Positions 1-14,622 of a stretch of DNA of 64,000 bases are shown here, in pieces. The first letter of the stretch is position 1. Each line of letters begins with the position of its first letter. The stretch spans positions 7,766,556 to 7,830,555 of the forward strand of contig OZ004585.1 in assembly GCA_963924555.1 (NCBI GenBank), in the 5' to 3' direction. A program made the translations under genes and the position numbers. The notes under the pieces were generated by a model, which was given only the letters and a program-made list of their open reading frames with translations, did no database searches and was not told where the DNA came from. This DNA is from Crambe crambe. Taxonomy: Eukaryota; Porifera; Demospongiae; Poecilosclerida; Crambeidae.

Positions 1-840
1 TGGCAGAATGGTCTTAGAGAAGTGGTCTCATTACAGGGTGATCTGTTTGTGGTTGGAATAGGTGCTGTTGGGACGCGGTGGAGTGGTCTTAACAGAGAGG
101 TGGTCTCATTACAGGGTGGTCTGATTAGACAGGTCTCACTGTAGCTGGTGGGATGAAGATTTCATTGTATCTTTATTTCGACTGCCCTAATAAGACCAGT
201 CTTAGACTGAAACAGATGTGCTGATGTCGTGTTTTCCTATGGAGAGAGAGAGTGTGTGTGTGCGTGTGCAGCTTCTGTTTACAGATTGATCACCTTTGTA
301 ACCTAATGGGGGAAGCCCTATCATTATTATGTTATAATTATTATAAACTGATTATTACTGGGTATTCAGTATTGGCTCTGGTTACATAGGTTGAACTTGG
401 ACCTGGTGGACACAGGTGGCGTCATTCTGTAGATTCAGGTTCAGTGTAATATATGCCAATGTTCTTTATACGTACTTGGGACACCCTCTATTATTCACTT
501 GATACTTTGAACATTCAACTAAAAATAGGTGCTGTTGGAGTGGTCTCATTACAGGGTGGTCTGATTAGACTGGTTTCACTGTAGCTGGAATAGGACGTGG
601 TGGAGTGGTCTTAATAGAGAGGTGGTCTCATTACAGGGTGGTCTGATTAGACAGGTTTCACTGTAGCTGGAATAGGTGCTGTTGGGACGTGGTGGAGTGG
701 TCTTAATAGAGAGGTGGTCTCATTACAGGGTGGTCTGATTAGACAGGTTTCACTGTAGCTGGAATAGGTGCTGTTGGGACGTGGTGGAGTGGTCTTAAAA
801 TAGAGAGGTGGTCTCATTACAGCCACTTATGACTGATCAC
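1..840. repeat. Tandem minisatellite, unit A (about 93 bp), interrupted array
   Basis: At least four imperfect copies of a unit of about 93 bp are visible (about 1-150 and 530-840). Each contains TAGAGAGGTGGTCTCATTACAG, GGTGGTCTGATTAGACAGG, TTTCACTGTAGCTGGAATAGG and GTGCTGTTGGGACGTGGTGGAG. The stretch between about 285 and 525 is non-repetitive and has no gene signal. A GA/GT microsatellite lies at 243-269. The same unit returns at 8,041, 9,490, 10,265 and 25,805. Confidence 0.85.
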
Positions 841-1720
841 GCAGGTTTTCAGCAGAATAAGAAAATTTGCAGTTTGATTTATGGAGTGTATAATATTTAT
901 GGATCTGATTTCAGCAAGGTGGCAGCGTGTGTATATATAACTGAAGTTGCCAAGCAAGGCTGGGATAGCTCTGGGATCATCTGACAGATGCAGAGTGACT
1001 TATTTTCATAACAGGTTACCACCACTGGTGGGGTCAGTTACATCCATATCGATAACCTCTTCACTTGTAGCTGTGATGGTAACTAAGGATGGTAGTTAAG
1101 GTGTTTCCTTGAAATAATTAAATGCATAGGACCGAGTACTGATTGTGAATGAAGTACATATATTGCATTTTGTCCGATGCTTAACAAAGATTTCCAGAAT
1201 ATTCAGCTGAAAACGGCTAAAATGGGTGTGTGGGGTATGGTAAATTGGGTAAATATAATGTCCCGCAACTGAACTGCAGGCCCAATGTTATCTATTTAGC
1301 TGATCAACTGTCTCTTAAGCTCTTAATTGCCGCTAAGTGTTCCAGGCATATCGGGTTACAGCAAGCCTATGTTGGACCACCTGCACAAGGACACGTCTCA
1401 TTGCCTGCACAGTTGGCGAAAGTCCTGACTGGTTGAAACCTGTCACATGTCTGCTCTGGAGGCCGGTGATCCAATTAGTATGGTATAATTGAGGTGCAGC
1501 TGGTTAATTGGTAGGCATTTTTTTTGCACAAAATCGTATTGTTGTGTTGCAGATGAGCAGTAAAATCTGGAGCCAAAAGCATGTGGAGTGTAATGATATT
1601 ACTTCCATATAATGGAACATTTTCGTGGGGTACATTTCCATGGTTTTGAAGTATTCCCAAAACAAGTTTAATTTTTAACTTCATAATACTCTAATTTCGT
1701 AATGGCACCATAAAGTGTCC
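841..1720. other. No gene recognised
   Basis: Only short ORFs without recognisable similarity are present and no convincing exon borders were found. Nothing else is visible. Confidence 0.4.
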
Positions 1721-1965
1721 TACAGTACTATAAACAGAGATGTGTCCTAGTAATAGTAAACGGAGAAGTGTCCTAGTAATGGTGAACAGAGAAAATGTCC
1801 TAGTAATGAAGTGTCCTAGTAATGGTAAACAGAGAAGTGTCCTAAATGAGAAATGTCCTAGTAATAAAAGAAGTGTCCCAGTATAATGGTAGACGAATTG
1901 TCCTAGTAACCGTAATAATAAACCAAGAAAATGTCCTAGTAATGGAAAATAATAAGTGTCCTTAT
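1721..1965. repeat. Degenerate tandem repeat, GTGTCCTAGTAATGG core
   Basis: About nine degenerate units of roughly 25-30 bp share (A)GTGTCCTAGTAATGGTAAACAGAGA. The core GTCCTA is reminiscent of the GGACAC theme of the other minisatellites in this window. Confidence 0.75.
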
Positions 1966-4900
1966 AAATTTATGGAGATCTCATACCCTTTCATTAATAA
2001 ATAATCACTTAAAAAAACCACAATGTGTTCTTCTTGCACCTTCATAGTGAGCATAAACAATGATCACACCTCTATGTGGTACGCTGTATATATGATGACA
2101 TAGAGAACACAGGGTTGGTGTAGTGTGCTAGTGTGGGTGCCATATTTATGTTTCAGTATTCTTCTTACAAACAAAAATTTTCAGTTCCTCTTTCAAACAT
2201 TTAAAAATTAGTTAATATTCAATTTTTTTTATTGCTATGTACTCATCACAGGGTCAGTATAACGAATCGCAGTTGACCAGGTTGACATTTGATGGCATAT
2301 AGCACTGAATTCAAACACCTGAGTTGTTGTCCTGTATCAGACTGTTGTAATTGCACATTGTCACATATCGAGATATGACTTAGTGCACATAATATTCAAA
2401 CAGCAAAATAAATTCAGTGCTCAAGTATTACATGTCTCTGGTTTTTGAATAACCAACCAATTCTTGCAACTTTGTTTAAAGCTCCGTTGCTATTATCTCA
2501 GTGGTAGCAAATCTAGGATCTCTTTACCTTGGATACAAATTGAGTGATTGGTGTGTCTTGATTGCAATTTGGATATCTAGTTACGTAAACTTCCCAGCCA
2601 CAACATGGCAACGGGCATGCTCAGCTAACCCCAGACAACTATAGGTTAGAACACTAAGAATAACCGTTTAGTACAAATTTGAACTTTGTTTGAATGCCTT
2701 ATATGTACGTATATCGCTCCAAATTTTCACAATCTAGTAATGATTTCTGAAGCATTAATATTATTTACTGAACACATGATATGAATCGTCAAATCTTTAT
2801 CATGACTTTTCCCCTCTTTTGGAGTGTTTTTCATATGAGCCAACACAGTTTGATAAAGTACCAATGTTCTATTTAAAGAATGGTTTTTAACTATTGGATT
2901 AGCAAGCACTTAGCTTCACATTACCAAAATTAACAGGCATATGATTGGTTATATCAACACACTTTTGATAGACGATTTATAATGTGTTATTCTTAATCTA
3001 ACTAGAATTTAATAGGCTGAAATGTATCGAATTCAGTGTATATGGAGTGGATATATCATATCCACATTGAGTTTTCATATCATCATATCCACTACTAAAA
3101 AGGATGGCTTGAACTTAACCACTGGAAGATGTAATGTCAAACTTTCCAAGATGTTTTTTCCGGGCTCAACAAGCATCTAATTGGCTTTCTACTTTGTACT
3201 TTTTTTTTTACAGGAAAACCATATCATTGTTTTGGAATCAAAGGACTGCTTCCAAAACTATAGACTCAATAAGCGTTTGATTGCTGGATGTCACACTTGA
3301 CCAAGAAAAAAAAAAGATTTCATTTAATTGAAAGGATAGCCAATTTCGACCATGAAAATAAACATCCCTTGCACATGGCAGGCCAATGTTTGATTGGCTC
3401 ATTGTGGGTCAAGAAGAATCATTTTTTTCTCCTTCCTGCTTGCCAGCTTTATTTTGATGGCTAACAGCTTGATTTGGTTCAATTCAATCATACAGTGTAA
3501 TGGAATCACACTTTCTTATGATCTCCACACCCCCTTCCACTTCAAGTGCCAAAAGTGTTACCAATGAGAAGTTCAACTGTATTTCAGCTAATATGATAAT
3601 TCAAGCCCATAATAGTACATACAGACTTTTGTAAAATATAGATAGGTCATAGGATAATAAATGAAATCTTGATCCTTCAGTAATGTCCACTACTTCCATA
3701 AGGATAGATGCCATGTGAATGCTCCTATGATTAATAAAATTAACTGGGCGCACTTGATGGTGACCGGTTTGAGACTAGCTGGCTCTTACACTAGACCTCA
3801 AAAGGACCATGAGGTACATGGTCGAGTCAAGGTGACGCAAGAAGACTTGAATATCAATGATTGATAATTATATCTGCTATTGTGATGGGGTTTTATTGGA
3901 GGGAAGTGGTTTGTGCTGGTCACTGACTATAATCTTTTGATGGTGGCAGTTCAAAGATACAACAATTAAGAGTTATAAATAAGTCAGCTAATTGGATTGG
4001 CCATTAACAACATTAAAATGCCATTGCAAACACCGAATTTCAGTCATTTTAGCTCTGAGATGGGTTGAATATGCTGTATATTCTATAAAAGAATATTAAT
4101 TCAGTCGTTGGTTAAATGGTGGTGGCCATCATTTTGAGTATGATAAAGTACCCATTAAGGGTTCTGCCCGGGATTCTTGAGTGTGCGGCCGAAATTATTT
4201 TTCCATGCCCACTTTGGAAGACTAAGGGGTGTCCCTTTGAATGATCAAAACCATCACTGATATGTAGTACAAGCCTAAAGTTACTTCAGCTAAGTAATGA
4301 GTGGTGGCCAATAGCCAAGTGGTTGCTGAAATTGTCAAGTGGTGGCCAAAATGGCCACTGTCGACCAGTGTGAGTACCAAATCTTCTGCATAATATAATT
4401 CAGTCCTTGGTTAAGTGGTGATGGCCATATGGATGTAGTCGGGCTAATTAGCGAAATTAGAGGGAAGCTGATCAATGACAAGGGGGGACCTGTCACATAC
4501 ATTAGTTCCATCTGGAGCCACAAGGAGTGTGGTTGTGCCCTGATTCAAACCAATTAAGAGATAGAGGTCACTTGTTTCTTGTTTAGTGGTTTTGTGGCAA
4601 AGGATAGTGATCTGATGCCGTAAAGTGCTAAGGATTTCATCATTCCTGAGTATCTTACAGGGAATGGTCCAGTTTTTCTTGGATATTACAGTCTCTCCTA
4701 TGAAATCAATGAGGCTATATTACTTACTATGTATGTATGGGTCTCATTTCTGATTAGACATGTTTATAAAGGATACTTTTGTGTATGACTTGCTATTGTG
4801 CTAAAATGCACTAAATTTGAAATTCTACATTGTAAAATTTTAAGGTTTTACAGTCAGACAGATTTGAAAATTAGCAATCTTTCAAAGAAATTCCTGGCAT

Positions 4901-7900
4901 CCATGCATGCACACGTGCTATAATCAGGCCAATTTCTTAAAATGGTGCATTCCATCTCCACCATTCGGCAAAATAGCTGCTCTAAAAGTGCTCACAGAGA
5001 CATACTGACGATGGCGAGGAATGCGTATGACCTGTGGATCGTTTCCAGGTGTTCTAGCGTCTCTAATTGCCGACTCTTTGTTCGGGCAATAAAAAATCAT
5101 TTCTAAAATCAAGAGACTGTTGATCATACCACACCACCATAAAGAAGTGCTTCATCGTGGCTTTATGGGTGCTTATGTATTCCAACGTTTACATGTTCCT
5201 TGTTCCTTCATCCCTTTAAATACTTTGTAGTCGTTTAGTATTGAGTCTATTGACTTCATCCATGTGCTTGAAGAGAGTCTAATATTGAGTATTAATATAT
5301 GTAGACACTATATATTCTGTGGTCCCTTGCATCATTAGTCTATGGATGCCTATTAATCCACCCTTGAGGATCATTTGTTTGTTTGTTTGTTTGTTTGTTT
5401 GTTTATTTGTTTATTTGTTTCTAGGTTGAAAGGTTCAGCTTCAGTGCGTTTCAAATTTTTGGTTAACGTTAACTATGCACCGAAATCAACAATGCCAGAT
5501 TTGATTCTTTAACCAAAGCTGACAACTTGACAAATTGGAATTTTTTAGTCAGCGCTCGATGACAGTTGATCAAAGCTCAGGTTGGACAGCTTCATAGTTA
5601 TCTGTTCCTACATGCTAATACATGCCTATCGTGACAGTGCAACTCTATGGATTTTGTTGATAAGCTGTAACTGTGGCAATTAAGCGAGACAGTAGTCTCC
5701 ACAGGAAACTGCCGGGTAACTGCCGGGTTACTGCCGGGTATACAAGTGGTAACACATCCCACCAGTGATCAAAGCATTGCTGTGGGTCAATATTGTGCTC
5801 CACTAATAGCATCAAAGCTGAGAGAGCCCTTAAAGCAGTGATTTCCATAGTTGTGGTTAATATGGCTAATGTTAGTGAGATGCATTGGAGTTAAGCTAAG
5901 GCAGCATACATTTATTACATAACCCCATTCAATCAAAGTAGTACATATTCTCTGGATAGACTTCCTGAGATTAATGCACAAGACAAAGGGAGAAATTGTC
6001 CACCTGGTGAATATCATAGCTGTTAATGGCCAGACAGATGGGAAAATGTACATGGTACCTGATAATAGTCTTAATCCCATTACTGTTAATGTGAATTTGA
6101 CTAGAAAAAGGTTGATATTGGCTGGGAAATATCCTGCGTCAAGCTGCACCACCCACCCCTGTCCTTCAAAAAAAGGGAGTTTTCTACATCATAAGGGAAA
6201 GAAGTATCAAAATTCAGTGATAACGAGACCTTGAAGAAACTCCTGGAAATGATGATCCCCTCTCTATACGAAATACACCATCTTTGCAGTGGATTGCAAA
6301 TTCCATCACAGTTGCTAGAATCTGATTGATCAGAGCAGGTATGATACCAGGTCACTCGTCACTGAGCAGATTTAGCAACAGTTGTCACATGAGAATGAAA
6401 TGAACCAACAAGAAGTGATGCCACCACAATGGTCATTGCAAGAATGCCGACATCACTAGTGACCTGAAATATTAACTAAATCTAACCCCTGACCTTGACC
6501 TTGACTTGTAGAGTGTATTAAACTTGAGAAGATGAGTCTAACTCAATAATGTACTAAGGTCAGAGGTCTGGGTTAGTTATTTAGGACAGACATCAGCATG
6601 ATTTCACAAATGATTTGTAAATGTGTAGAAAACAGAATGGAACGTAAAAATTATTATATTTTTCTTAGCCTGCCTTAGAGGGATTCCATTGTAACTGATC
6701 AATGAGACAGCATTCTCTGACGGATATATTTACATTAATTAAGGATGAAGGTGATAGCCTTATGCTGTCGGGTAGTTTGATGGTTCACTTATACTCCCAC
6801 AAACAGCTTCAAAGGGGCCGGCACCGTGTAGGGGATGATGACTTTTCAGGGTGCAAGAATAGTTTCGGAGTATCTGGTAGCTATCCTGGGAGTTTGTGTT
6901 TGTGGGTGCTGGAAATAAATAGAAGATATTTCCGTCCTGATTGAATGTTTTGTTGCTTTTTTTAAGGTCAAATACCTCAACATTTAACTACAGTAGAACC
7001 AAGTCCTTTACGTTTGGTAGCTTCAGATTATAGTGCAGTAATGTAGGGATTGTTGATTGAATATACGTAACAAAGATTGATCCCATTTTCCATTCTCCAT
7101 CTCTACTCTTGTTTCCTTACTTTTTTGAGCAATGGTCATCCCTTACTTTTTTTCTTTTTTTTTTCATTTCACGAAAATGTTTTTTTTTTCCCCTCACTTG
7201 TACAAGTAATACCACCTCCAATGTATGGCTACCTCAATTATTGTAATCAAAACGGTTTCTCCATCTGTCAAGTCAAAATCTTCATTCAATTTGCAGTGGC
7301 ACATGGTTGCCACGCCCATTAACAGGATGAAATCTCTCTCAGGCTTTTTGTATCAAAACAAAACTGGTCTCTTGTCAAGTCTCGGACTTCATATTATTCC
7401 CATACCCATTAACAGGATGAAATCTTTTTTCCTTTAGTCTTCAATAAAAAAAAATTTACACACCAAACAAAAACGGAATGTAGAAAGACATATCTTCTGA
7501 ACTGAATTCCTGCACCAAATTACCCTACTAACATCTCCAAGTGGGCGGCAGTGACCTAACACCCACTTGACACCTTACAAGTCACTTACAGCCAGCCATT
7601 GAGTTGTTGATGGGAATCAACACCTGCTAAATTGAAGCCTTGGGCTTGTCTGTTCATGTACATTTTGCTGAAGGTGATTGACATGTACTTTAGCATGAAA
7701 TACCTGCATTATTAAACCCACCTGTGACATGTCAGTGGTGCAGAAGCCCTCTCCTAGTCTTTCTCTGTTCGTGTTCAGTACAAATGACTATAGGCTGGGT
7801 TGCGGTCAGCGAAATGTACTGTCTGTTACTGAAGCCTTCAGTTCAGTGTTGTATAACAATGGCTGTGGGTATGTGACTTGTTATTATGTAGGTGGAAAAT

Positions 7901-8040
7901 ATGACCGGCTGTTTAATAGACACACCTGTTGTCTCTGTTGATGTACGGAATGGTCTTTGAATAAAGGAACTTTTCTGACCTGCATATACTGTTAATGGAG
8001 TTTATCTGGCTGTTATACATTTATTTGTGCCAAAAATAGA
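1966..8040. other. Long stretch without a recognisable gene
   Basis: This holds dispersed degenerate duplications, for example a motif GTTGGTTAAATGGTGGTGGCCAT near 4,107 that recurs near 4,404. A (TTTG)n microsatellite lies at 5,375-5,420, and ACTGCCGGGT occurs three times near 5,705-5,740. Short ORFs at 4,924-5,127, 5,645-5,848 and 5,787-6,152 (-) and 5,974-6,234 (+) resemble no family I know. If SUN-domain exons of the SUCO gene lie here I could not recognise them. Confidence 0.35.
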
Positions 8041-8475
8041 AGTTTGTAGGCTTGTCTAATCAGACCACCCTGTAATGAGACCAACCTCTCACTCCACCAT
8101 GTCCCAACAACACCTATTCCAGCTACAGTGAAACCTGTCTAATCAGACCACCCTGTAATGAGACCACCTCTCTATTAAGACCACTCCACCATGTCCCAAC
8201 AGCACCTATTCCAACTATAGTGAAACCTGTCTAATCAGACCACCCTGTAATGAGACCACTACTTTATTGAGGCCATAACGGCTATATTTCGTCTATATTT
8301 TCATCCTCCCTAAAGAGACCACATTCTTACATAGTAGTAACATAACCTAACCAATATCCACTACTCTATCGAGGCCATAACGTCTATATTTTCATCTTCC
8401 CTGAAGAGACCACATTTACCCACTATACTTAGTGGTAGTAAAATAACCTAACCAATATCCATATTAACCAACCAG
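8041..8475. repeat. Unit A minisatellite, inverted orientation, plus a second repeat
   Basis: The unit appears here as the reverse complement of the array at 1-840: ACAGTGAAACCTGTCTAATC, then AGACCACCCTGTAATGAGACC and ACCTCTCTATTAAGACC. Two to three copies are followed by two copies of a roughly 100-bp unit, about 8,255-8,460, that includes ATCGAGGCCATAACGTCTAT and CCTAACCAATATCCA. Confidence 0.8.
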
Positions 8476-9485
8476 CTAAGGACACCGACAATTCGAAAAT
8501 CCATGGGAGGCATGATGTACCAGTCATCAGATGACCACAAACACCTGTGCATTTACTGATACTAGAGGAAGCAGTGACAGAAGGGGAAATACGCCAACCG
8601 CCTTCCGTAATGTGTTGGTTAAGAAGTTCTCAAGGGTGGTTTTTACAGTATAAAGAGTTTGACCACACTTTTCCCCACATGAGGTAGTTTAAAGGGCATT
8701 GGGCCTGTTCTCTAAAATGGGGCGGCAGGAAATGCAACAGAAGGTACCATCTTGAGACCCCCAACAGTGCGTATCCATGTGGTAGTAGAAGTATAGTGAG
8801 AAACTTAAAATTTGTGATTTTTTAAAACGGGAGTTATATTTTGCTCCACACTTAAAAAAATTTTTTTGGAAAAATCACAAGGATTTTTACCCCATAAAAT
8901 GCGGTATTTAGCTCTCCATAACTCAGAAAAAGATAGATTTTCCCTTGGATCCATATTTTGTGAACCTTCACGAACCTTTTTGATGAATATCTCACCTGCT
9001 GTATTCAAATGGCATTGTGCTACAGTGGATAATACCATTCACACAACAATTATTGCTAAACCACATTTCTCAACCCAAATCAAAATTCACACCCCAGAAC
9101 ACTTGCATTTATTCGTAGAGATCAATATTCATGGGGCTTTATCAACTGGTCCAGTTTCCCAGACCCACGGCCTGGAGTGTGCCTGCTGGTCTTTGAGGTA
9201 TGCCTAAAGGGTGGGAAAAAAGAGGTGGATTTTTGTACCTTGTGTGCTTGTAGTGATAAGAACCTGCTGCTCAGATTCTGGGGTTTTATTTGTGTGTGCC
9301 CATCTGAAGGGGAGGACCCTATGAATCTTAAAGAGACCACCTCCTTATGGAGGCTGCTTGTTCCTGGCCTATATAGGTGGTCATAGTAAGCAGGTTTGAG
9401 AAACTGGGCAGAGAGTGAATGCAAGAGACTCTGTATTAGTAATCCCCTCTATAAGTTACTACCCGAATAAGAGTAGGTTGGGCTC
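8476..9485. other. No gene recognised; AT-rich dispersed repeat
   Basis: An inverted pair TTGTGATTTTT / AAAAATCACAA sits at 8,814-8,881. The text around it (CACAAGGATTTTTACCCCATAAAATGCGG) resembles AT-rich text near 16,630-16,750 and 19,205-19,250. No coding region is supported. Confidence 0.4.
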
Positions 9486-10140
9486 ATTTTAACACATGGT
9501 GGAGTGGTCTTAATAGAGAGGTGGTCTCATTACAGGGTGGTCTGATTAGACTGTAGCTGGAATGGGTGCTGTTGGGACATGGTGGAGTAGAGAGGTGGTC
9601 TGAATACTGTATTTTAAAATTTGGAGATCTGGACAGGCAGTTATGCATTCCCTGCAGGTGTGTACATGTGTAGAAACATGCAAGTATGCATGGAGACACT
9701 TCTTAGCGTGGAAATGAGTATCAGTGTTCTCAATTATTGTCGACACTTTTTTAAAAAAAATAACTTGCCACCAGGTAGCAATAGCAGTCCACACTCAATT
9801 ATTGTCGACACTTAACGATAACAGCTCTTGCCAGCAATGTTTAGTGAGTCAACACTTACTACCAGTCAATTATACAATGCATGTTTCTCTGCTTGCCCTT
9901 TCCAGCTGCATTCAATGGAGCTCCCTTTTCACATGTTGATGACACGTTCCATTGAGACGAGCGTGCCCTCTGCCAGGAATGTCCATGTATGTGGTGGTAC
10001 CATTATCAGTGACAGCATGTCATAATGCTCTGCCTTTTCACATGTTGATGACACACTCCATTGAGATGAGTGTGCCTCTGCCAGGAATGTCCATGTGGTA
10101 CCATTATGAGTGGCAGCATGTCATAATTAATGTATGTCAG
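9486..10140. repeat. Unit A fragment and short local duplications
   Basis: One unit A copy lies at about 9,490-9,600. TCAATTATTGTCGACACTT is duplicated at 9,729 and 9,797. A block of about 100 bp beginning CCTTTTCACATGTTGATGAC is tandemly duplicated (about 9,909-10,025 and 10,030-10,128). Confidence 0.75.
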
Positions 10141-10264
10141 TCTATTTTGATTGCATTTGGCATGTGATTGTGGTGATGTTGTCTTCTGCCAGATAATTAC
10201 TACCATGTATCTGTCCACCTGCAGAAGTCTACCATGAACAAGTGGCCAGAATAGGTCCTGTTAA

Positions 10265-10590
10265 ATAGGTGCTGTTAGGATATGGTGAGGTGGTCTTAAT
10301 AGAGAAGTGGTCTCATTACAGAGTGATCTGATTAGACAGATTTCACTGTAGCTGGAATAGGTGCTGTTGGGACATGGTGGAGTTGTCTTAATAGAGAGGT
10401 GGTCTCATTATAGGGTGGTCTGATTAGACAGGTTTCGCTGTAGCTGGAATAGGTGCTGTTGGGACATGTGGAGTTGTCTTAATAGAGAGGTGGTCTGATT
10501 AGACAGGTTTCGCTGTAGCTGGAATAGGTGCTGTTGGGACATGTGGAGTTGTCTTAATAGAGAGGTGGTCTCATTACAAAATTGTTTGAT
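10265..10590. repeat. Unit A minisatellite array
   Basis: Three to four copies of the unit with GTGCTGTTGGGACATG, GTCTTAATAGAGAGGTGGTC and TTTCGCTGTAGCTGGAATAG are present. Copies differ by small deletions. Confidence 0.85.
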
Positions 10591-10959
10591 AAGACAAGTA
10601 GGAATATAGCATAAACATTACGGATATTCAAGGCTCTGTGGTTATGTAACTCCCCATTATTAAACATCTGAAGGGATTACAAGTCTGTTGCACCCTGACC
10701 TGGGAATATTAATCCAGTACCTGTGAATAGACTTAAAATATTTGCTTCATCACCCTCTAAGAATGCATCCCCACATGCATAATACACTGCCTCCACTTAT
10801 GAATGCTATTTGCGGCCATGACCTCACAGATACTGCCTGAGATTGCATGCAGCTCATAATGAATGGGTGGTCGACACCTGCTCCTCTCTGCTCTGCTCCC
10901 CTGAGGCTGTTTATTGCATGTTTACATTTATATGGCCATACCTGTGAAGGGCACCTGAC

Positions 10960-11390
10960 AATTTTCCACTGTATTGTCCAAGAGGACACCTCTATACTGA
11001 CAATTTCCGATGTCCCAAAGTGTCCACAATAGAGAGGTTCCACTGTATTATCCAACCTCTGTATTGAGGACACCTCTATACTAAGGACAATTTCCAAGGT
11101 CCCCAATAGAGAGGTTCCACTGTATTATCCACCTTTGTATTGAGGACACCTCTATGCCGAGGACAATTTCCAAGGTCCCAAAGTGTCCCCAATAGGGAGG
11201 TTCCACTGTATTATCCAACCTCTGTATTGAGGACACCTCTATACTAAGGACAATTTCCAAGGTCCCAAAGTATCCACAATAGAGAGGTTCCACTGTACCT
11301 CTATATTGAGGGTAAAGATAATTTCCAAGGTCCCACAATATCCAACTGAGGACATAATGGGGTTGTATTAGAACTCTAGTATCAAGTATC
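10960..11390. repeat. Minisatellite unit B (about 85 bp), about five copies
   Basis: Each copy runs GTATTGAGGACACCTCTATA, CTAAGGACAATTTCCAAGG, TCCCAAAGTGTCCACAATAG, AGAGGTTCCACTGTATTATCC. Relatives occur at 22,870-23,115, 28,420-28,570 (inverted) and 41,000-41,350. The reverse complement starts ACAGTGGAACCTCTCTATTG, close to the inverted unit A. Confidence 0.85.
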
Positions 11391-14300
11391 CACAATAATA
11401 GTAGGAAGCGCTACTGCTACCTAACCAATGTCCAGACAAGAGCCAGCTTACAAAAGCACACGTGGCCAGTCTAAGAGCGGTGGAATGCCAATAATAGTCT
11501 CTCTGTTGGATAATTGCTGGCTTTGATAGCATTCATAGCCCACAACTTCCCTACAGCTGTGTGCCCTGGGGTCATGTGGTGGTCAGCACTCTTAGTCTAG
11601 TGCCTAGTGAGCTGTATTAGTATAATGGACTAATTTGTATGTCACATGTTAGTTTTGTGTGCTCTGGATGGGGTCTCACCCCAAAGCCTGTTTGCAAACA
11701 GCTGCAGCAGTGTGCCCACTGGATTGAACTCCCCCATTCAAACCAACCTCCACCTCTGGTCTACCAAGAGATTGGAGAGAGGTTGTCCCAAGCTTTTATT
11801 TCATCTGCTCACTAAGAGCTAGTGGTGAGGACCAACCTCCAAGCAACTTCCACCTCTGGTTTGGAGAGAGATTGTCCCAAGCGTATTATTCATAGGTGAG
11901 GGACCATTCAAACCAACCTCCAAGCAACCTCTTCCTCTGGTTTACGAGAGGTGTTGTCCCAAGCTTGTATACAAACGACAGTGTCCCCACTAAGAAGTAA
12001 GGCATGGGAATTTTCAATTAACCATTTCCTCCACAATTAAAGGAAGGATCTTACCGGAAAGCCAGTTCTAAATAAAACAGCTGCACCCATGAGAGGTTTG
12101 GGAAGTTTTAAACCCCCCATCAGACTTGGGCCTTTATAGCCCACCTCATTATACTCTCTGTAATAGTCCTTATACAAGAGATTAGTTGGAAAATGAGGGG
12201 TCTTACTCCAATAATTAATTACTCAGTAGTGACGGCAGTGAACACCAGTTGGCCCACCATTCAGTGTTGTTGTCAAACACTGCAACAATAAATAACGGCA
12301 AGACTGCAATACTGTTTGTACAGGACACACTATACAGGATACACTCTATGTCCACATCTTCAAATCTATATACCACCTCCTTTTTGGTAGGAAGTTATCA
12401 GTAGTTGGCTGTCACCAGCTGTGCACAGTTCAGATTTCCCAGTGGTGGTGTATACTGGTGGTATTATGTAACCTTGATTGCTACATGTCCTCCCCCCTCA
12501 GTATGGTTTTACCTATTATCTGGGCTTAAATTTCCCATTGTCAGGTATGCAGTACTTAATGTGTGTAGGTTTAGAGGGGAATTTCGTGGAAATCGAATTG
12601 GAAATGGCACCTACATTGTGGTTTGTTTGTTTGGTTATATTTATCTTCTTCTTTCTTCAAGGGGACTTTTAAGAGCTGCCACATTGCAGTGACACTAACA
12701 AGTACAACTCTTACTCTTTATTGTATGCAATGGAGCAGTTTCTGTTTATCTGAACCAGTTTTCAGGGTCCTAAAGAATGTCTGCGACTCTGCAGAAGGTC
12801 AAAAGAAAGTTAGAAGTGATAGTGGTTTCAATCCATTCATCCATAATGCCTTTGCCTTGCCAGCAAAATTTTCTTTTTTCCCACAGTTTCTTGATTTAAT
12901 CTGACTGTAGTACTAATTGCACTCCTTTAAAAGATCTGTGTCTAGCACAGCTGTAATATGCTTGCTGATACTCTATTGAAGTATGCTGCAAGCTGTGGCA
13001 CTGAGAACAAATTACACTCTTTTGAAATTTGTGTTTCTCTGAACCCTTTGATTTCATAGCACAGCTGTAGTATTCAGCTGTTGACTTATCACTTCAGTTG
13101 AAATTTGAGTGCAAAGCTATACGCTCCTAGGAAAAACCCCAGTGTTGACAGTGACCACAAATTGTTGTTTTCATGGTTCCTTTGTGTTCAGTTTTTCACA
13201 CTCTAGTGGCTGATAGAATAGTGATCTAGTATCAGCTGAATAGGCTCCCTCCTTGCAGCTGTCTGTTCCTTTTCCTCCTGGGGTCTTTAGCAGATGGTTC
13301 ACTTTGAAATCACTTCTAGGTGTTGATCCATTCACATCCTATGGACATAAAAAGTATTCAATTTCTTACTAAAGAAGACCAGAAACACCATGCTTTAAAT
13401 CTGAATCCTTTATATAGTGGACACTGGAATTTTATCTTAATAGAGAGAGATCCACTCTTTGTATTATTAGTATGCTTTGATTCCTTGAAAGATTTCTGTA
13501 AAGGAGGTTTTTTTTGTATTGCATCCTGAGTTCAGGTTCCACCGTCTTCGTTCCCTTTTTGACGAAACTCTTGATTACTACCACCTTCTATAATAATGGG
13601 TTAACATCACATGGGAATAATACAAATAATTCCCATGGGTCTTTTGGTGTGTCCCGCTAAGGGATTTCTGGCTGTCCTTAAGTGGTATTAGATGAGTATT
13701 CCCTTTCCCTGTATCCAGCTGGTCAGTCTGTCCACAAGTGGTGGTGACTCAGTGAGTATAGTACACGCTCTGCTCAGCAGTCGATGAATATTATTCTTTG
13801 TGGTTTATTAACAAAAAAATCCATTCTGGTTATATTTCGTTGCAACGAAAATTAGCTGAATTTGTAACATACATCTAAAAGCAAAAACTAATGCAGGGAA
13901 GCTATAACAAGAAGAATAAAATTGTAAGCACAATTACCATACACTGAGTATGCACTCCCTCTATTGGTTGAATGTACGGTTGAGTTAGTAAAATAGTTGA
14001 TTTCTAGTTCCCATACAGAGAACCTTTCAATGAGCTTATAGATCATAAGAAGAAAGAAAAAAAAAACTGATTGCATGTACATTACATATATTTCACTAAG
14101 GTGTCCTAAAATCAGGTCTTTTTCCAGAAATTGTACTATCTGAATAGTGGCATGGTATTATCACCAACTGAACTCTTTTTTTTGTCATGGGGAATACTAT
14201 AACCAGATTCATGTCTTTACTCCTTAACGCAGACCTGCAGCTGTCAAAATATATGAATCTCTTTGTGGCTTGCACCTGAACTATTAATAGTGCAGATCTG

Positions 14301-14556
14301 TCTAGTCAAAGTTTATTATTAGATACAGAGTTGCCATGGTGTTTGAAATGGGGAGGTATAATAATGGTTGTTTGTACACCTGACACACTCTGTGGCACAA
14401 ATCTCATGAATAATCATTTGATGGGATTTAGCCCAGCCTGCACCTGATCACTTTAATGTAGTAATGTGGGAATACGCCAAAGTCCCTTTCCACTAATCTC
14501 TTGTTGCCTTTTAAATGTTTAGGGGAATAATGGTACCTTGGCTATCCAGACTTTTC

Positions 14557-14622
<66 letters not shown>

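Noticed and set aside
5645..6152. Minus-strand ORFs with protein-like texture
   Set aside because: No family recognised, no convincing splice borders, and part of one consists of a repeated ACTGCCGGGT motif.
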